NCBI GenBank assembly: GCA_021741145.1
Contig: JAIOYK010000028.1
Span: 1-64,000, forward strand
Origin: Rhodospirillum sp.
Lineage (GTDB): Bacteria > Pseudomonadota > Alphaproteobacteria > Rhodospirillales > Rhodospirillaceae
Length of the DNA stretch: 64,000 nt
Direction of reading: 5' to 3'
Part shown: one piece after another, positions 1 to 7,152 of the stretch
Layout of the letters: each line of letters begins with the position of its first letter
Position numbering within the stretch: the first letter of the stretch is position 1
Program-made: the position numbers and the translations under genes
Notes under the pieces: model-generated
Databases searched by the model: none
Seen by the model: only the letters and a program-made list of their open reading frames with translations
What the model was told of the DNA's origin: nothing

Positions 1-411
1 GGCCCCTCCTGGCGGGACCACGGCGCCATCATCGTCGTCGACGACCTGCTCGCCGAGGCCCCGGCCCTTGTCGACCGGGTCGCGCCGGAGCACCTGGAAC
101 TGGCCGTGGCCGATCCGGACGCCCTGGCCGACCGGGTGACCCATGCGGGCGCCATCTTCCTGGGCCGCTACACGCCAGAGGCGATCGGTGATTACGTGGC
201 GGGACCGAACCACGTCCTGCCAACCTCGCGCACGGCCCGATTCTCCTCGGGCCTGGGGGTCTTGGACTTCATGAAGCGGACAACCATCGTCGGCTGCGAC
301 GCGGAGTCCCTGCGAACCATCGGCCCGGCCGCGGCCCTGTTGGCCAAGGCCGAGGGGTTGGAAGCCCACGGCCTGTCCGTCTCCGCCCGCCTGAACCTTC
401 CCCCCACCTAA
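1..411 (+). CDS. hisD: Histidinol dehydrogenase, C-terminal part
   Basis: This is the 3' end of hisD; the frame is open from base 1, so the gene starts before the window. The enzyme catalyses the last two steps of histidine synthesis, oxidising L-histidinol to L-histidine with NAD and a bound zinc. The visible 136 residues carry family signatures: APEHLEL near residue 28 of the fragment (the conserved Glu-His pair) and the block GPNHVLPTSRTARFSSGLG, followed by DFMKRTT. The reading frame ends normally at TAA. It lies 23 bases upstream of a UPF0262 gene, the usual alphaproteobacterial neighbour. Identification is firm. Confidence 0.95.
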   Translation, partial: GPSWRDHGAIIVVDDLLAEAPALVDRVAPEHLELAVADPDALADRVTHAGAIFLGRYTPEAIGDYVAGPNHVLPTSRTARFSSGLGVLDFMKRTTIVGCDAESLRTIGPAAALLAKAEGLEAHGLSVSARLNLPPT

Positions 412-434
412 ATCTTCAGGGAGCAAGGTCGCCC

Positions 435-950
435 ATGTCCCATGACGCGCCGCCCCATGACGCGCCGCCCCATGACGCGCCCAAGGACACCGACAAGCTG
501 GTCGACATCCGACTGGACGAGAAAACCTTGGTTCGCCGCCGACCCGAGGTCGAACATGAGCGCGCCGTCGCCATTTTCGACCTGCTGGAAGACAACAATT
601 TCGGCGTGGAGGGGCTCGACGGCCCCTTTCGCCTGGTCCTGGGGATCGAGGACAATCGCCTGGCCCTGGATCTGCGCGACTGGGACGACGGGGCGTTGAC
701 CAAGATCACCCTGCCCCTCAGCCCCTTTCGCACCATCGTGAAGGACTACTTCCTGATCTGCGAAAGCTATTTCAGCGCCATCAAAACCATGACCCCGTCA
801 CAAATAGAAGCCATCGACATGGGCCGCCGGGGACTACACAACGAAGGGGGAGAGCGACTCATGGAACGCCTGTCGGGCAAAATCACGGTTGACCATGATA
901 CCGCCCGGCGGCTGTTTACATTGATTTGCGTCCTTCACATTCGGGGCTGA
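435..950 (+). CDS. UPF0262 family protein
   Basis: A 171-residue protein of the UPF0262 family, uncharacterised but conserved in alphaproteobacteria just after hisD. Recognisable stretches are the EHERAVAIFDLLEDN block near residue 36, FRTIVKDYFLICESY in the middle, SQIEAIDMGRRGLHNEG, and a C-terminal DHDTARRLFTLICVLH. The body is about the usual length, but the N-terminus carries an unusual threefold HDAPP repeat (residues 3-16). The ATG at 435 follows an AGGGAGCAAGG ribosome-binding stretch. It probably lies in an operon with hisD and the downstream phosphatase, from which it is separated by only 4 bases. No molecular function is known. Confidence 0.88.
   Translation: MSHDAPPHDAPPHDAPKDTDKLVDIRLDEKTLVRRRPEVEHERAVAIFDLLEDNNFGVEGLDGPFRLVLGIEDNRLALDLRDWDDGALTKITLPLSPFRTIVKDYFLICESYFSAIKTMTPSQIEAIDMGRRGLHNEGGERLMERLSGKITVDHDTARRLFTLICVLHIRG
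441..482 (+). repeat. Three in-frame 15-bp repeats encoding HDAPP
   Basis: The unit CATGACGCGCCGCCC occurs almost three times in direct tandem (441-455, 456-470, 471-482; the last is cut short). It lies in the reading frame of the UPF0262 gene and encodes HDAPP-HDAPP-HDAP. A 15-bp period keeps the frame, so copy number could change without inactivating the gene. Confidence 0.85.
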
Positions 951-954
951 CGCC

Positions 955-1404
955 TTGACGCCCGATCTGCCCTCCGCGGTCCTCTTTTGTTGCACCATGA
1001 ATTCCGTCCGGTCCCCCATGGCCGAGGGGATCATGAAGCGCTACCACGGGCGGCGCATTTACGCGGAATCCGTGGGCGTCCGCCCGGGAGCCGAGGTGGA
1101 TGGCTTCGCCGTGGCGGTGATGGAGGAGATCGGCATCGACCTGACCCTCCACCGCTCGCGCACCTTCGACGATCTGGAGGACAGCAGTTTCGACGTGGTC
1201 CTGTCCCTGTCGCCGGAAGCGCAACACAAGGCCGTGGACATGGTCCGCTGGATGGCCTGCGAGGTGGAGTTCTGGAACACCTTCGACCCCAGTCTGGTGG
1301 AGGGATCCCGCGAGACCCGGCTGGAGGCCTATCGCAAGATCCGAGATGAGCTGATCGACAAGATTCTCACCCGCTTTCCCGTGCCCCACATTCAGTCTGG
1401 ATAG
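955..1404 (+). CDS. Low-molecular-weight protein-tyrosine-phosphatase family protein
   Basis: A 149-residue cytoplasmic protein of the low-molecular-weight phosphatase / arsenate reductase fold. The phosphate-binding loop C-X5-R is present as CTMNSVR (Cys13 to Arg19) after a short beta strand. A downstream FDPS near residue 105 sits where the family places its general-acid Asp. Members dephosphorylate phosphotyrosine or reduce arsenate; the substrate cannot be told from sequence. The start is a TTG at 955, four bases after the UPF0262 stop, which suggests translational coupling. It belongs to the conserved hisD-UPF0262-phosphatase-infA order. Confidence 0.85.
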   Translation: MTPDLPSAVLFCCTMNSVRSPMAEGIMKRYHGRRIYAESVGVRPGAEVDGFAVAVMEEIGIDLTLHRSRTFDDLEDSSFDVVLSLSPEAQHKAVDMVRWMACEVEFWNTFDPSLVEGSRETRLEAYRKIRDELIDKILTRFPVPHIQSG

Positions 1405-1502
1405 ACATCATTTGGACAAACGGATTTTTCTTGACCTTTTCCTTCCGCCGAAACAATTAAATGCGTCCGTGCAAGGGGCAATCAGAGGACTGTGTCGAGC
1501 AC

Positions 1503-1721
1503 ATGGCCAAGGAAGAAACGATTGAATTCTCCGGTGTCGTTGTGGACCTTCTCCCCAACGCCATGTTCCGCGTGAAGCTGGAAAATGGGCATGACGTTCT
1601 GGCCCATACCTCCGGCAAGATGCGCAAGAACCGCATCCGGGTTCTCGTCGGGGACCGGGTGAATGTCGAAATGACGCCCTACGACCTGTCCAAGGGCCGT
1701 ATCAACTTCCGTTTCAAGTAA
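1503..1721 (+). CDS. infA: Translation initiation factor IF-1
   Basis: A 72-residue IF-1, a single S1/OB-fold domain that binds the 30S A-site during initiation. The sequence begins [13 protein letters not shown] and contains the typical block [20 protein letters not shown] and the ending GRINFRF. I chose the ATG at 1503 because it gives the exact family length; an in-frame ATG at 1461 would add 14 residues with no family counterpart. It lies 98 bases after the phosphatase gene, so it may have its own promoter, and 18 bases before maf. Confidence 0.97.
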   Translation: MAKEETIEFSGVVVDLLPNAMFRVKLENGHDVLAHTSGKMRKNRIRVLVGDRVNVEMTPYDLSKGRINFRFK

Positions 1722-1739
1722 GGCTCCGTCATCGAACCC

Positions 1740-2378
1740 ATGACCGCGGATCAGACGATCTCCCTGGCACCAGAGACCCGGTCCGGGACACTCGTCCTCG
1801 CCTCCGCCTCGCCCCGGCGGCGGGACCTTCTGGCCCAGATCGGCCTCGCCCCCGCCCTGATCGACCCCGCGAACGTGGACGAGGCGCCCCTGAAGGGCGA
1901 ACTGCCCCGCCCCCACGCCCAGCGTCTGGCCGAGGACAAGGCCCGCGCGGTCGCCGCCCGCCACCCGGGATGTTTCGTGCTGGCCGGGGACACGGTGGTC
2001 GCCAAGGGCCGCCGCATCCTGCCCAAGGCCGAGGACGAGAAGACCGCCCGGGCCTGCCTGTGGATGCTGTCGGGCGGACGCCATAAGGTAATCGGTGGCC
2101 TCGCCCTGGTCCTGCCCGACGGGCGCCTCCTCTCCAAGACCGTAATCAGCCAAGTGGCCTTCAAGAAGCTGGGTCATGAGGAGGTCCGCGCCTACCTCGC
2201 CAGTGGCGAATGGCATGGCAAGGCCGGGGGCTACGCCATCCAGGGCCTTGCCGCGGCCTATGTGAAGTGGATCGAGGGCAGTTACCCCAATGTGGTCGGC
2301 CTGCCCCTGTTCGAAGCCAATGCCCTGCTGCGGGGCAATGGCTATCAACCGAACCCCGAAACGGGCATCCAACCTTGA
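1740..2378 (+). CDS. maf: Maf-like nucleoside triphosphate pyrophosphatase
   Basis: A 212-residue Maf/HAM1-like protein that hydrolyses non-canonical or modified NTPs to NMPs; members also affect septum formation. The N-terminal signature LVLASASPRRRDLL is at residues 18-31, followed by ANVDEAPLKGE. The catalytic core LAGDTVVAKGRRILPKAED follows near residue 82, then WHGKAGGYAIQGLAA and GSYPNVVGLPL. The ATG at 1740 follows infA by 18 bases. Its stop overlaps the TTG start of the ribonuclease gene, giving a coupled infA-maf-ribonuclease order that is conserved in alphaproteobacteria. Confidence 0.94.
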   Translation: MTADQTISLAPETRSGTLVLASASPRRRDLLAQIGLAPALIDPANVDEAPLKGELPRPHAQRLAEDKARAVAARHPGCFVLAGDTVVAKGRRILPKAEDEKTARACLWMLSGGRHKVIGGLALVLPDGRLLSKTVISQVAFKKLGHEEVRAYLASGEWHGKAGGYAIQGLAAAYVKWIEGSYPNVVGLPLFEANALLRGNGYQPNPETGIQP

Positions 2379-3718
2379 GCGTCACCGGGACCGGCGCTTT
2401 CCGCGTTCTGGTCTCGGACGGCCCAGGGGAAATCCGCTGGGCGCTGCTGGAAGACGACACCGTCGTGGATGTGGTCCACCAATGGGTCCACGCCCCCGAG
2501 GGGGGGGCCATCCTCGCCGGACGGATGGGCAAGCGCGCCCCCGATGGACGAGCGGCCTTTGTCGCCCTGGCCGCCGGACCAGACGGATTTCTCTCCCTTT
2601 CCGACATCCCCGGCCCACCGCCACCGGAAGGCACCCTGATCGCCGTCCAGGTGGTCCAGGAAGCCCAAGGCCCCAAGGGTCCCAAACTGACGGCAAAAAT
2701 CACCCTGCCCGGCCGTCTGTTGGTCTACACCCCCTTCGCACCGGGCCTGGGGCTCTCCCCAAAGGCCGGCACCTCCGCTCGGCGGACCCAGCTCCGGGGA
2801 CGGATCGAGGCCCTGATGGAGCCCGGCGAAGGCGCCATCGCCCGCACCGCGGCAAGCGCTCCCGGGGTCCGGGACAGTGTCCTGCGCGCCGAATTGAAGA
2901 CCCAGCGAACAAGGTGGCGGGACATCCGCGAGGGGCTTTCCAAGGCCTCCGCGCCGGGTCCGCTTCTGGCCGCGCCGTCCCCCTTGGAAGACTGGCTCGA
3001 CGGATTGGGCGAGGGCGTAACGGCCATCCTCTGCGACAGCGGCACCCGTGCCGCGGCCCTGAAAAGCCATTTCCGTATCCGCCATCCCTTCTGGACAGGC
3101 ACCCTCTCCGCCGATCTATCGACCACCCCCTCGCCTTTCGAACGCGAGGGCGTGGAGGAGGCCCTGGAAGAGGCTCTTTCCCCCCGCTTGACCCTGCCCG
3201 GCGGAGGGATCGTGATCATCGAGGAAACCCAGGCCCTGACCGCGATTGACCTGGACAGCGGCGCCACCGATCCCGAGACCGCGACCTGGGCCGCCCTGCC
3301 GGTGATCGCCCGGCAGATCCGCTTGCGCGCCCTGGCCGGTCAGATCCTGGTGGACCTGCCCCGCCGCAAGGGGGGAGGGCCGAACCGCGAGGCCGTCGAC
3401 GCCCTGGCCACCCTGTTGGCCAAGGATCCCGCGGGTCCCCGCCTTCTGGGCGTCACCCGGGGCGGGCTGGTGGAAATCACGCGCCCCCGGCGGCGTCCGC
3501 CCCTCTCCCACCTGTTCCTGACACCAATGGGAGCCCGGGGTATCACGCCCGAGGCGCGCCTGCTTGCCGCCCTGCGGACCCTGACGAGAGACCCCACCCG
3601 GTCACCAGCCCTGACCGTTACTCCGGCGGACGAGACCCTCTTGCTTGGTCCCCTCGCCCCGGCCCTCGCCCAAGCCACCGACCGCCTTGGGCTCCCCATC
3701 ACCCTGATCCGATCCTGA
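2375..3718 (+). CDS. Ribonuclease E/G family protein
   Basis: A 447-residue member of the ribonuclease E/G family, single-strand endoribonucleases acting in rRNA maturation and mRNA decay. The region GGIVIIEETQALTAIDLDSG near residue 277 matches the DNase I-like catalytic subdomain. QIRLRALAGQILVDLPRRK and LLGVTRGGLVEITRPRRR follow, as in RNase G. It lacks the long C-terminal scaffold of RNase E and is shorter than typical RNase G. I chose the TTG at 2375, which overlaps the maf stop; codons further upstream in this frame lie inside maf. The 3' end is antisense to the tail of the convergent EamA gene. Confidence 0.88.
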   Translation: MSVTGTGAFRVLVSDGPGEIRWALLEDDTVVDVVHQWVHAPEGGAILAGRMGKRAPDGRAAFVALAAGPDGFLSLSDIPGPPPPEGTLIAVQVVQEAQGPKGPKLTAKITLPGRLLVYTPFAPGLGLSPKAGTSARRTQLRGRIEALMEPGEGAIARTAASAPGVRDSVLRAELKTQRTRWRDIREGLSKASAPGPLLAAPSPLEDWLDGLGEGVTAILCDSGTRAAALKSHFRIRHPFWTGTLSADLSTTPSPFEREGVEEALEEALSPRLTLPGGGIVIIEETQALTAIDLDSGATDPETATWAALPVIARQIRLRALAGQILVDLPRRKGGGPNREAVDALATLLAKDPAGPRLLGVTRGGLVEITRPRRRPPLSHLFLTPMGARGITPEARLLAALRTLTRDPTRSPALTVTPADETLLLGPLAPALAQATDRLGLPITLIRS

Positions 3719-4696
3719 CTTCGCCGGGTGGAGAAGGGACGCGGAAGGGGACGACCGCTCCCGCCAGAGGATAAGCAGACCGGCGACGGCGATTAGCCCC
3801 ATCCCAAAGAAGGTCCACGCTCCGGGCCGGTCACCGAACAAGGCCACCCCCCACCCCGCGGCGAAGACCAGATAGGCGTAGTCGAAGGTGGCCACGGTGA
3901 CCGGCGGCGCCATCTGATAGGCCGCGGCCAACCCCCACCCTGTCCCCAGGGAAATCAGCGCGAGCACCGCCAGGACACACCACCCCTGACTGTCCAGGGG
4001 AACCCACGGTCCCAAAAGGAAGCGGAGGACGGGATCCTCTCCCCCCGTCAATCCGATCCCATGCACCAGCAAGCCTCCGGTCAAGGCGACCGTCGCCAGG
4101 GTCGCGTGGAGGACCAGGGCCAGGAGCAGGGCATCATCGTCGAACCGCCTGGCCCGGGTGAGCACCGCGGCGAGGGCGTAGCAAAGCCCCGCTCCCATGG
4201 GAACCAAGGCCAGCCAGTCGAAGGCCTCGGGCGTCGGACGCAGGATCACGAGCGCGCCCAAAAATCCCACGCAGACGGCGGCTCCTCCCCTCCATCCGAC
4301 GCGTTCTCCCAGGAAAAGGGCGGAGAACAGGGTGACGAACAACGGCCCCGTGTAGAAGGCCGCGGCAATGGTCGTCAGGTCCAAAAGGGGGATGGCGGCG
4401 TAAAGAAACAGATACATCGCCGCCAGAAGAAGGGATCGGACGACCACCTTCCAGGTGACCCTCCAGCCCCGGCGACGTCCCCACAAAACCCCGGGGACGG
4501 CCAAGACTGGAAGGACCAGGAGGGACCGCAAGGCGTACATCTGCCATAGGGGCATATCGGCGCTGGCGACCTTCACCACCGCGTCCTGAGTCGCCATCAG
4601 GAACACCGTCCCAACGATCAGGACAATACCCAAGCCTGTCCGGTCCCCAAGACTTGTCCGATCCAACGCCTGTGTCCGTGTCTCTGTCCTTGGCAT
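3602..4696 (-). CDS. EamA/RhaT-family drug/metabolite exporter
   Basis: A 364-residue inner-membrane protein of the drug/metabolite transporter superfamily with two EamA repeats and about ten hydrophobic helices. Features include DAVVKVAS in helix 1, AAAFYTGPLFVTLFSALFLGE in the first repeat and VATFDYAYLVFAAGWGVALFGD in the second. The ATG at 4696 is preferred because AGGAG lies 7 bases upstream. The last 38 residues are hydrophilic, lie antisense to the 3' end of the ribonuclease gene (117-bp overlap), and look like non-conserved readthrough. The substrate is unknown. It is divergent from the LysR gene at 4798, its likely regulator. Confidence 0.85.
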   Translation of the reverse strand: MPRTETRTQALDRTSLGDRTGLGIVLIVGTVFLMATQDAVVKVASADMPLWQMYALRSLLVLPVLAVPGVLWGRRRGWRVTWKVVVRSLLLAAMYLFLYAAIPLLDLTTIAAAFYTGPLFVTLFSALFLGERVGWRGGAAVCVGFLGALVILRPTPEAFDWLALVPMGAGLCYALAAVLTRARRFDDDALLLALVLHATLATVALTGGLLVHGIGLTGGEDPVLRFLLGPWVPLDSQGWCVLAVLALISLGTGWGLAAAYQMAPPVTVATFDYAYLVFAAGWGVALFGDRPGAWTFFGMGLIAVAGLLILWRERSSPSASLLHPAKSGSDQGDGEPKAVGGLGEGRGEGTKQEGLVRRSNGQGW

Positions 4697-4766
4697 CTCT
4701 CTCATCTCCTCTGGATGTGGAAATGACAAGGGTGGCCGGACCAGAACCATCGCGGTAGACGTTGCC

Positions 4767-4787
4767 TATCGACCAGATTATTCGGTA
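4767..4787. promoter_or_regulatory. Candidate LysR-type binding site
   Basis: TATCG at 4767-4771 and CGGTA at 4783-4787 form a near-perfect inverted repeat with an 11-base spacer, fitting the T-N11-A rule for LysR-type regulators. It lies in the 101-bp divergent space between the EamA exporter and the LysR gene, just before the LysR start. Inferred from pattern only. Confidence 0.4.
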
Positions 4788-4797
4788 TTTTCAAACA

Positions 4798-5706
4798 ATG
4801 AAGAGATGGGATACCCAGGGCCTGACTGTTTTCCTCGCCATCGCCGAAGCCGGGAGCTTGCGGGGCGCCGCCCGGGTCTTGGGACTCGGCCCGCCCGCGG
4901 TCAGTCACCAGTTGAAGCAATTGGAGCGGCGTCTGGGGGTTGACCTTTTCACCCGCACCACCCGCCGCGTGGAACCAACCGAGGCGGGGCGGGTCCTGCT
5001 GGCGCGCGCCGCGCCCGCCCTCGCGGAGTTGGACGAAGCCTTGGAAGCGGCGCGGACCAAGGGCCAGGGCCGGACGGGTCGCCTGCGGATCACCCTGCCC
5101 TGGAGCGCCTATCAGGCGATCTTCGCGCCCCTTCTCCCCGGTTTCATGGCCGCCTATCCGGACATCCGCCTGGACCTGTCCATCGACGACGCCCTGGTCG
5201 ACATTGTCGAAGAAGGATTTCACGCGGGTGTCCGCCTGGGTGGTCTCCTGTCCCCGGACATGGTGGCCATCCCCCTCACCCCGCCCCTTAAGGGCGCCTA
5301 TTCGGCCACGCCGGATTATTTGGCGGCCCATGGGCGACCGCGCGCCCCCTCGGACCTGCGTCACCATGCCTGCATCCGATACCGCAACATCGGATCGAAT
5401 CGGCTGGCGGACTGGACCTTCCTCGCGGATGGCCGCGTCACCCCCATCCACACCGAGGCCCATTTGACCCTCGACAGTTTCCAGGCCGTGGTTCAGGCGA
5501 TCGAGCGCGGCCTGGGCATCGGCTGGTCCCTCCGTCCCGTGGTCGAGGAGGCTTACGCCCTAGGCCGCCTGGAACCGGTCCTGGAGGAATGGACCCCTGG
5601 ACGCCCGCCGTTTTACCTGTATTACCCCCGCCGCACGAACAGACTGACCCTCCTGGGTGTCTTCGTCGATTTCCTGAGATCCGGCCTCAGGGACGAAAGA
5701 ACTTGA
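4798..5706 (+). CDS. LysR-family transcriptional regulator
   Basis: A 302-residue LysR-type regulator. The N-terminal winged helix-turn-helix reads LTVFLAIAEAGSLRGAARVLGL then PPAVSHQLKQLERRLGVDLFTR, the family's DNA-contact block. A linker helix and a two-lobe effector domain follow (TGRLRITLPWSAYQAIFAPLL onward). The ATG at 4798 gives the usual N-terminus; a TTG 36 bases upstream would add residues outside the family. It is divergent from the EamA exporter and probably controls it and itself. Both genes sit between the ribonuclease and yacG, which are usually adjacent, so the pair looks inserted. Confidence 0.9.
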   Translation: MKRWDTQGLTVFLAIAEAGSLRGAARVLGLGPPAVSHQLKQLERRLGVDLFTRTTRRVEPTEAGRVLLARAAPALAELDEALEAARTKGQGRTGRLRITLPWSAYQAIFAPLLPGFMAAYPDIRLDLSIDDALVDIVEEGFHAGVRLGGLLSPDMVAIPLTPPLKGAYSATPDYLAAHGRPRAPSDLRHHACIRYRNIGSNRLADWTFLADGRVTPIHTEAHLTLDSFQAVVQAIERGLGIGWSLRPVVEEAYALGRLEPVLEEWTPGRPPFYLYYPRRTNRLTLLGVFVDFLRSGLRDERT

Positions 5707-5781
5707 ATCCCGGAAAGAAAACTCCCAGCGTCCTGGGACGCTTCGCCCTTCCCCTTCCGTAGCTTGGTAGCCTGATCGCCC

Positions 5782-5985
5782 ATGACCGACGACACCCCTT
5801 CCGCCGACCCCTCCGCCGTCCGCCTGCCCGCGAAAAAATGCCCCATCTGCGCCAAGCCGACCGAGCCGCGCTATCGGCCGTTCTGCTCCAAACGCTGCGC
5901 CGACGTGGACCTGGGCCGTTGGGTGACCGGATCCTACAAGGTGGAGACCACCGAACCACCGGGCTTGGACGACGTCGAGGGCTAA
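5782..5985 (+). CDS. yacG: DNA gyrase inhibitor YacG (zinc protein)
   Basis: A 67-residue YacG. It shows the four-cysteine zinc knuckle: CPIC at residues 21-24, then CSKRC near residues 35-39. The typical DLGRWVTGSYKV helix follows. In E. coli the protein binds GyrB and blocks DNA binding by gyrase. The length matches the family. It ends 30 bases before the GNAT/C39 gene, so the two could be co-transcribed, although yacG normally groups with maf and the ribonuclease upstream. Confidence 0.93.
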   Translation: MTDDTPSADPSAVRLPAKKCPICAKPTEPRYRPFCSKRCADVDLGRWVTGSYKVETTEPPGLDDVEG

Positions 5986-6015
5986 GGGTTTTCTCCCTCC
6001 GCGAGGCCCCAAAAG

Positions 6016-7137
6016 ATGCATGAAACGATGCACATCCGTTCCCTTGGCCTTGCGGACCTTTCCGCGCTGGTGTCCCTGGAACAGTCTAGTTTCACCGGCG
6101 ACACGCTCTCCCGCCGGGCGCTCCGCCGCTTGCTGGAGCGCCCCACCGCCCTGTTTGTCGGCGCCAGCGAAACGGAGGGCTCTCCGCTGCTGGGCTACGC
6201 CCTGGTGCTCATGCGGGCGGGCACCTCCCTCGCCCGGCTCTATTCCATCGCCGTCACCCCCGCGGCTCGGGGCAAGGGGCTTGGCCGCGCGTTGATGGCC
6301 GCGGCGGAAAAAGCCGCCCTGGAGGAAGGCGCCTCGGCCATGCGGCTGGAGGTCCGTCCGGACAATGCCTCGGCCATTACCCTGTATGACTCCCTGGGCT
6401 ACCGGGAATTCGCCGTCCACCAGGGCTATTACGAGGACCTGTCCGACGCCCTGCGCATGAGCAAACCCCTCTTGCCGGGTCCCCGCACGGTGCCCAACGC
6501 CGTTCCCCTGTACCACCAGACCCTGGATTTCACCTGCGGCGCGGCCTGCCTGATGATGGCCATGCGCGCGCTGGACCCGGAGAGCCGTTGGGACCGCACC
6601 GAGGAGATCCGACTCTGGCGGGAGGCGACAACCATTTTCATGACCAGCGGCCACGGCGGCTGCGGCCCCCACGGTTTGGCCCTGGCCGCCCACCGCCGGG
6701 GGTTCCACGCCGAGGTCTATGTCAGCGACCCCGGTCCCCTGTTCGTCGAAGGCGTCCGCGACCCCCGCAAGAAGGAGGTCCTTCGGGTGGTCCATGCTGA
6801 TTTCGAGGCCGCCTGCGCCGAGGCGGGGATCCCCGTGCATGTCCGGGCGCTCGACGCCGATGAGTTGGCCGACCGCTTCGCCAATGGGGCCATCCCCATC
6901 GTCCTGATCAGCCAATACCGCCTTTGGCGGGAGAAGGTCCCCCATTGGGTGGTGGTTTCCGCCATCGACCGCCATTGCATCCATGTCAATGACCCGGACG
7001 TTGACATGGAGGAGGAGACCGCTTCGTCCCTCGACTGCATCCGCCTGCCCATCCCCCGCCGCGACTTCCAGGCCATGGCCCGCTACGGCCAATCCCGCTT
7101 GCGGGCCGCCGTCATCATTCGCCGCCACCGCGCCTGA
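6016..7137 (+). CDS. GNAT acetyltransferase fused to C39-like cysteine peptidase
   Basis: A 373-residue two-domain protein. Residues 1-150 are a GNAT domain: the acetyl-CoA loop appears as RGKGLGRALM with SIAVTPAA before it, and NASAITLYDSLGYREFA forms the last strands. Residues 160-373 resemble the peptidase C39-like (DUF3335) fold: HQTLDFTCGAACLMMAM supplies an oxyanion Gln and nucleophile Cys, PHWVVVSAID the His and HVNDPDVD an Asp. The ATG at 6016 has GAGG nine bases upstream. The RimK-like ligase follows after 15 bases. This pairing is known from comparative genomics of ATP-grasp amidoligases, but its product is unknown. A role in making, trimming or acylating a peptide is inference. Confidence 0.85.
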   Translation: MHETMHIRSLGLADLSALVSLEQSSFTGDTLSRRALRRLLERPTALFVGASETEGSPLLGYALVLMRAGTSLARLYSIAVTPAARGKGLGRALMAAAEKAALEEGASAMRLEVRPDNASAITLYDSLGYREFAVHQGYYEDLSDALRMSKPLLPGPRTVPNAVPLYHQTLDFTCGAACLMMAMRALDPESRWDRTEEIRLWREATTIFMTSGHGGCGPHGLALAAHRRGFHAEVYVSDPGPLFVEGVRDPRKKEVLRVVHADFEAACAEAGIPVHVRALDADELADRFANGAIPIVLISQYRLWREKVPHWVVVSAIDRHCIHVNDPDVDMEEETASSLDCIRLPIPRRDFQAMARYGQSRLRAAVIIRRHRA

Positions 7138-7152
7138 CTCAGGACATTCCCC

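Noticed and set aside
2210-2374. Upstream extension of the ribonuclease reading frame into maf
   Set aside because: The added residues are out-of-frame maf sequence; the TTG at 2375 fits the family start.
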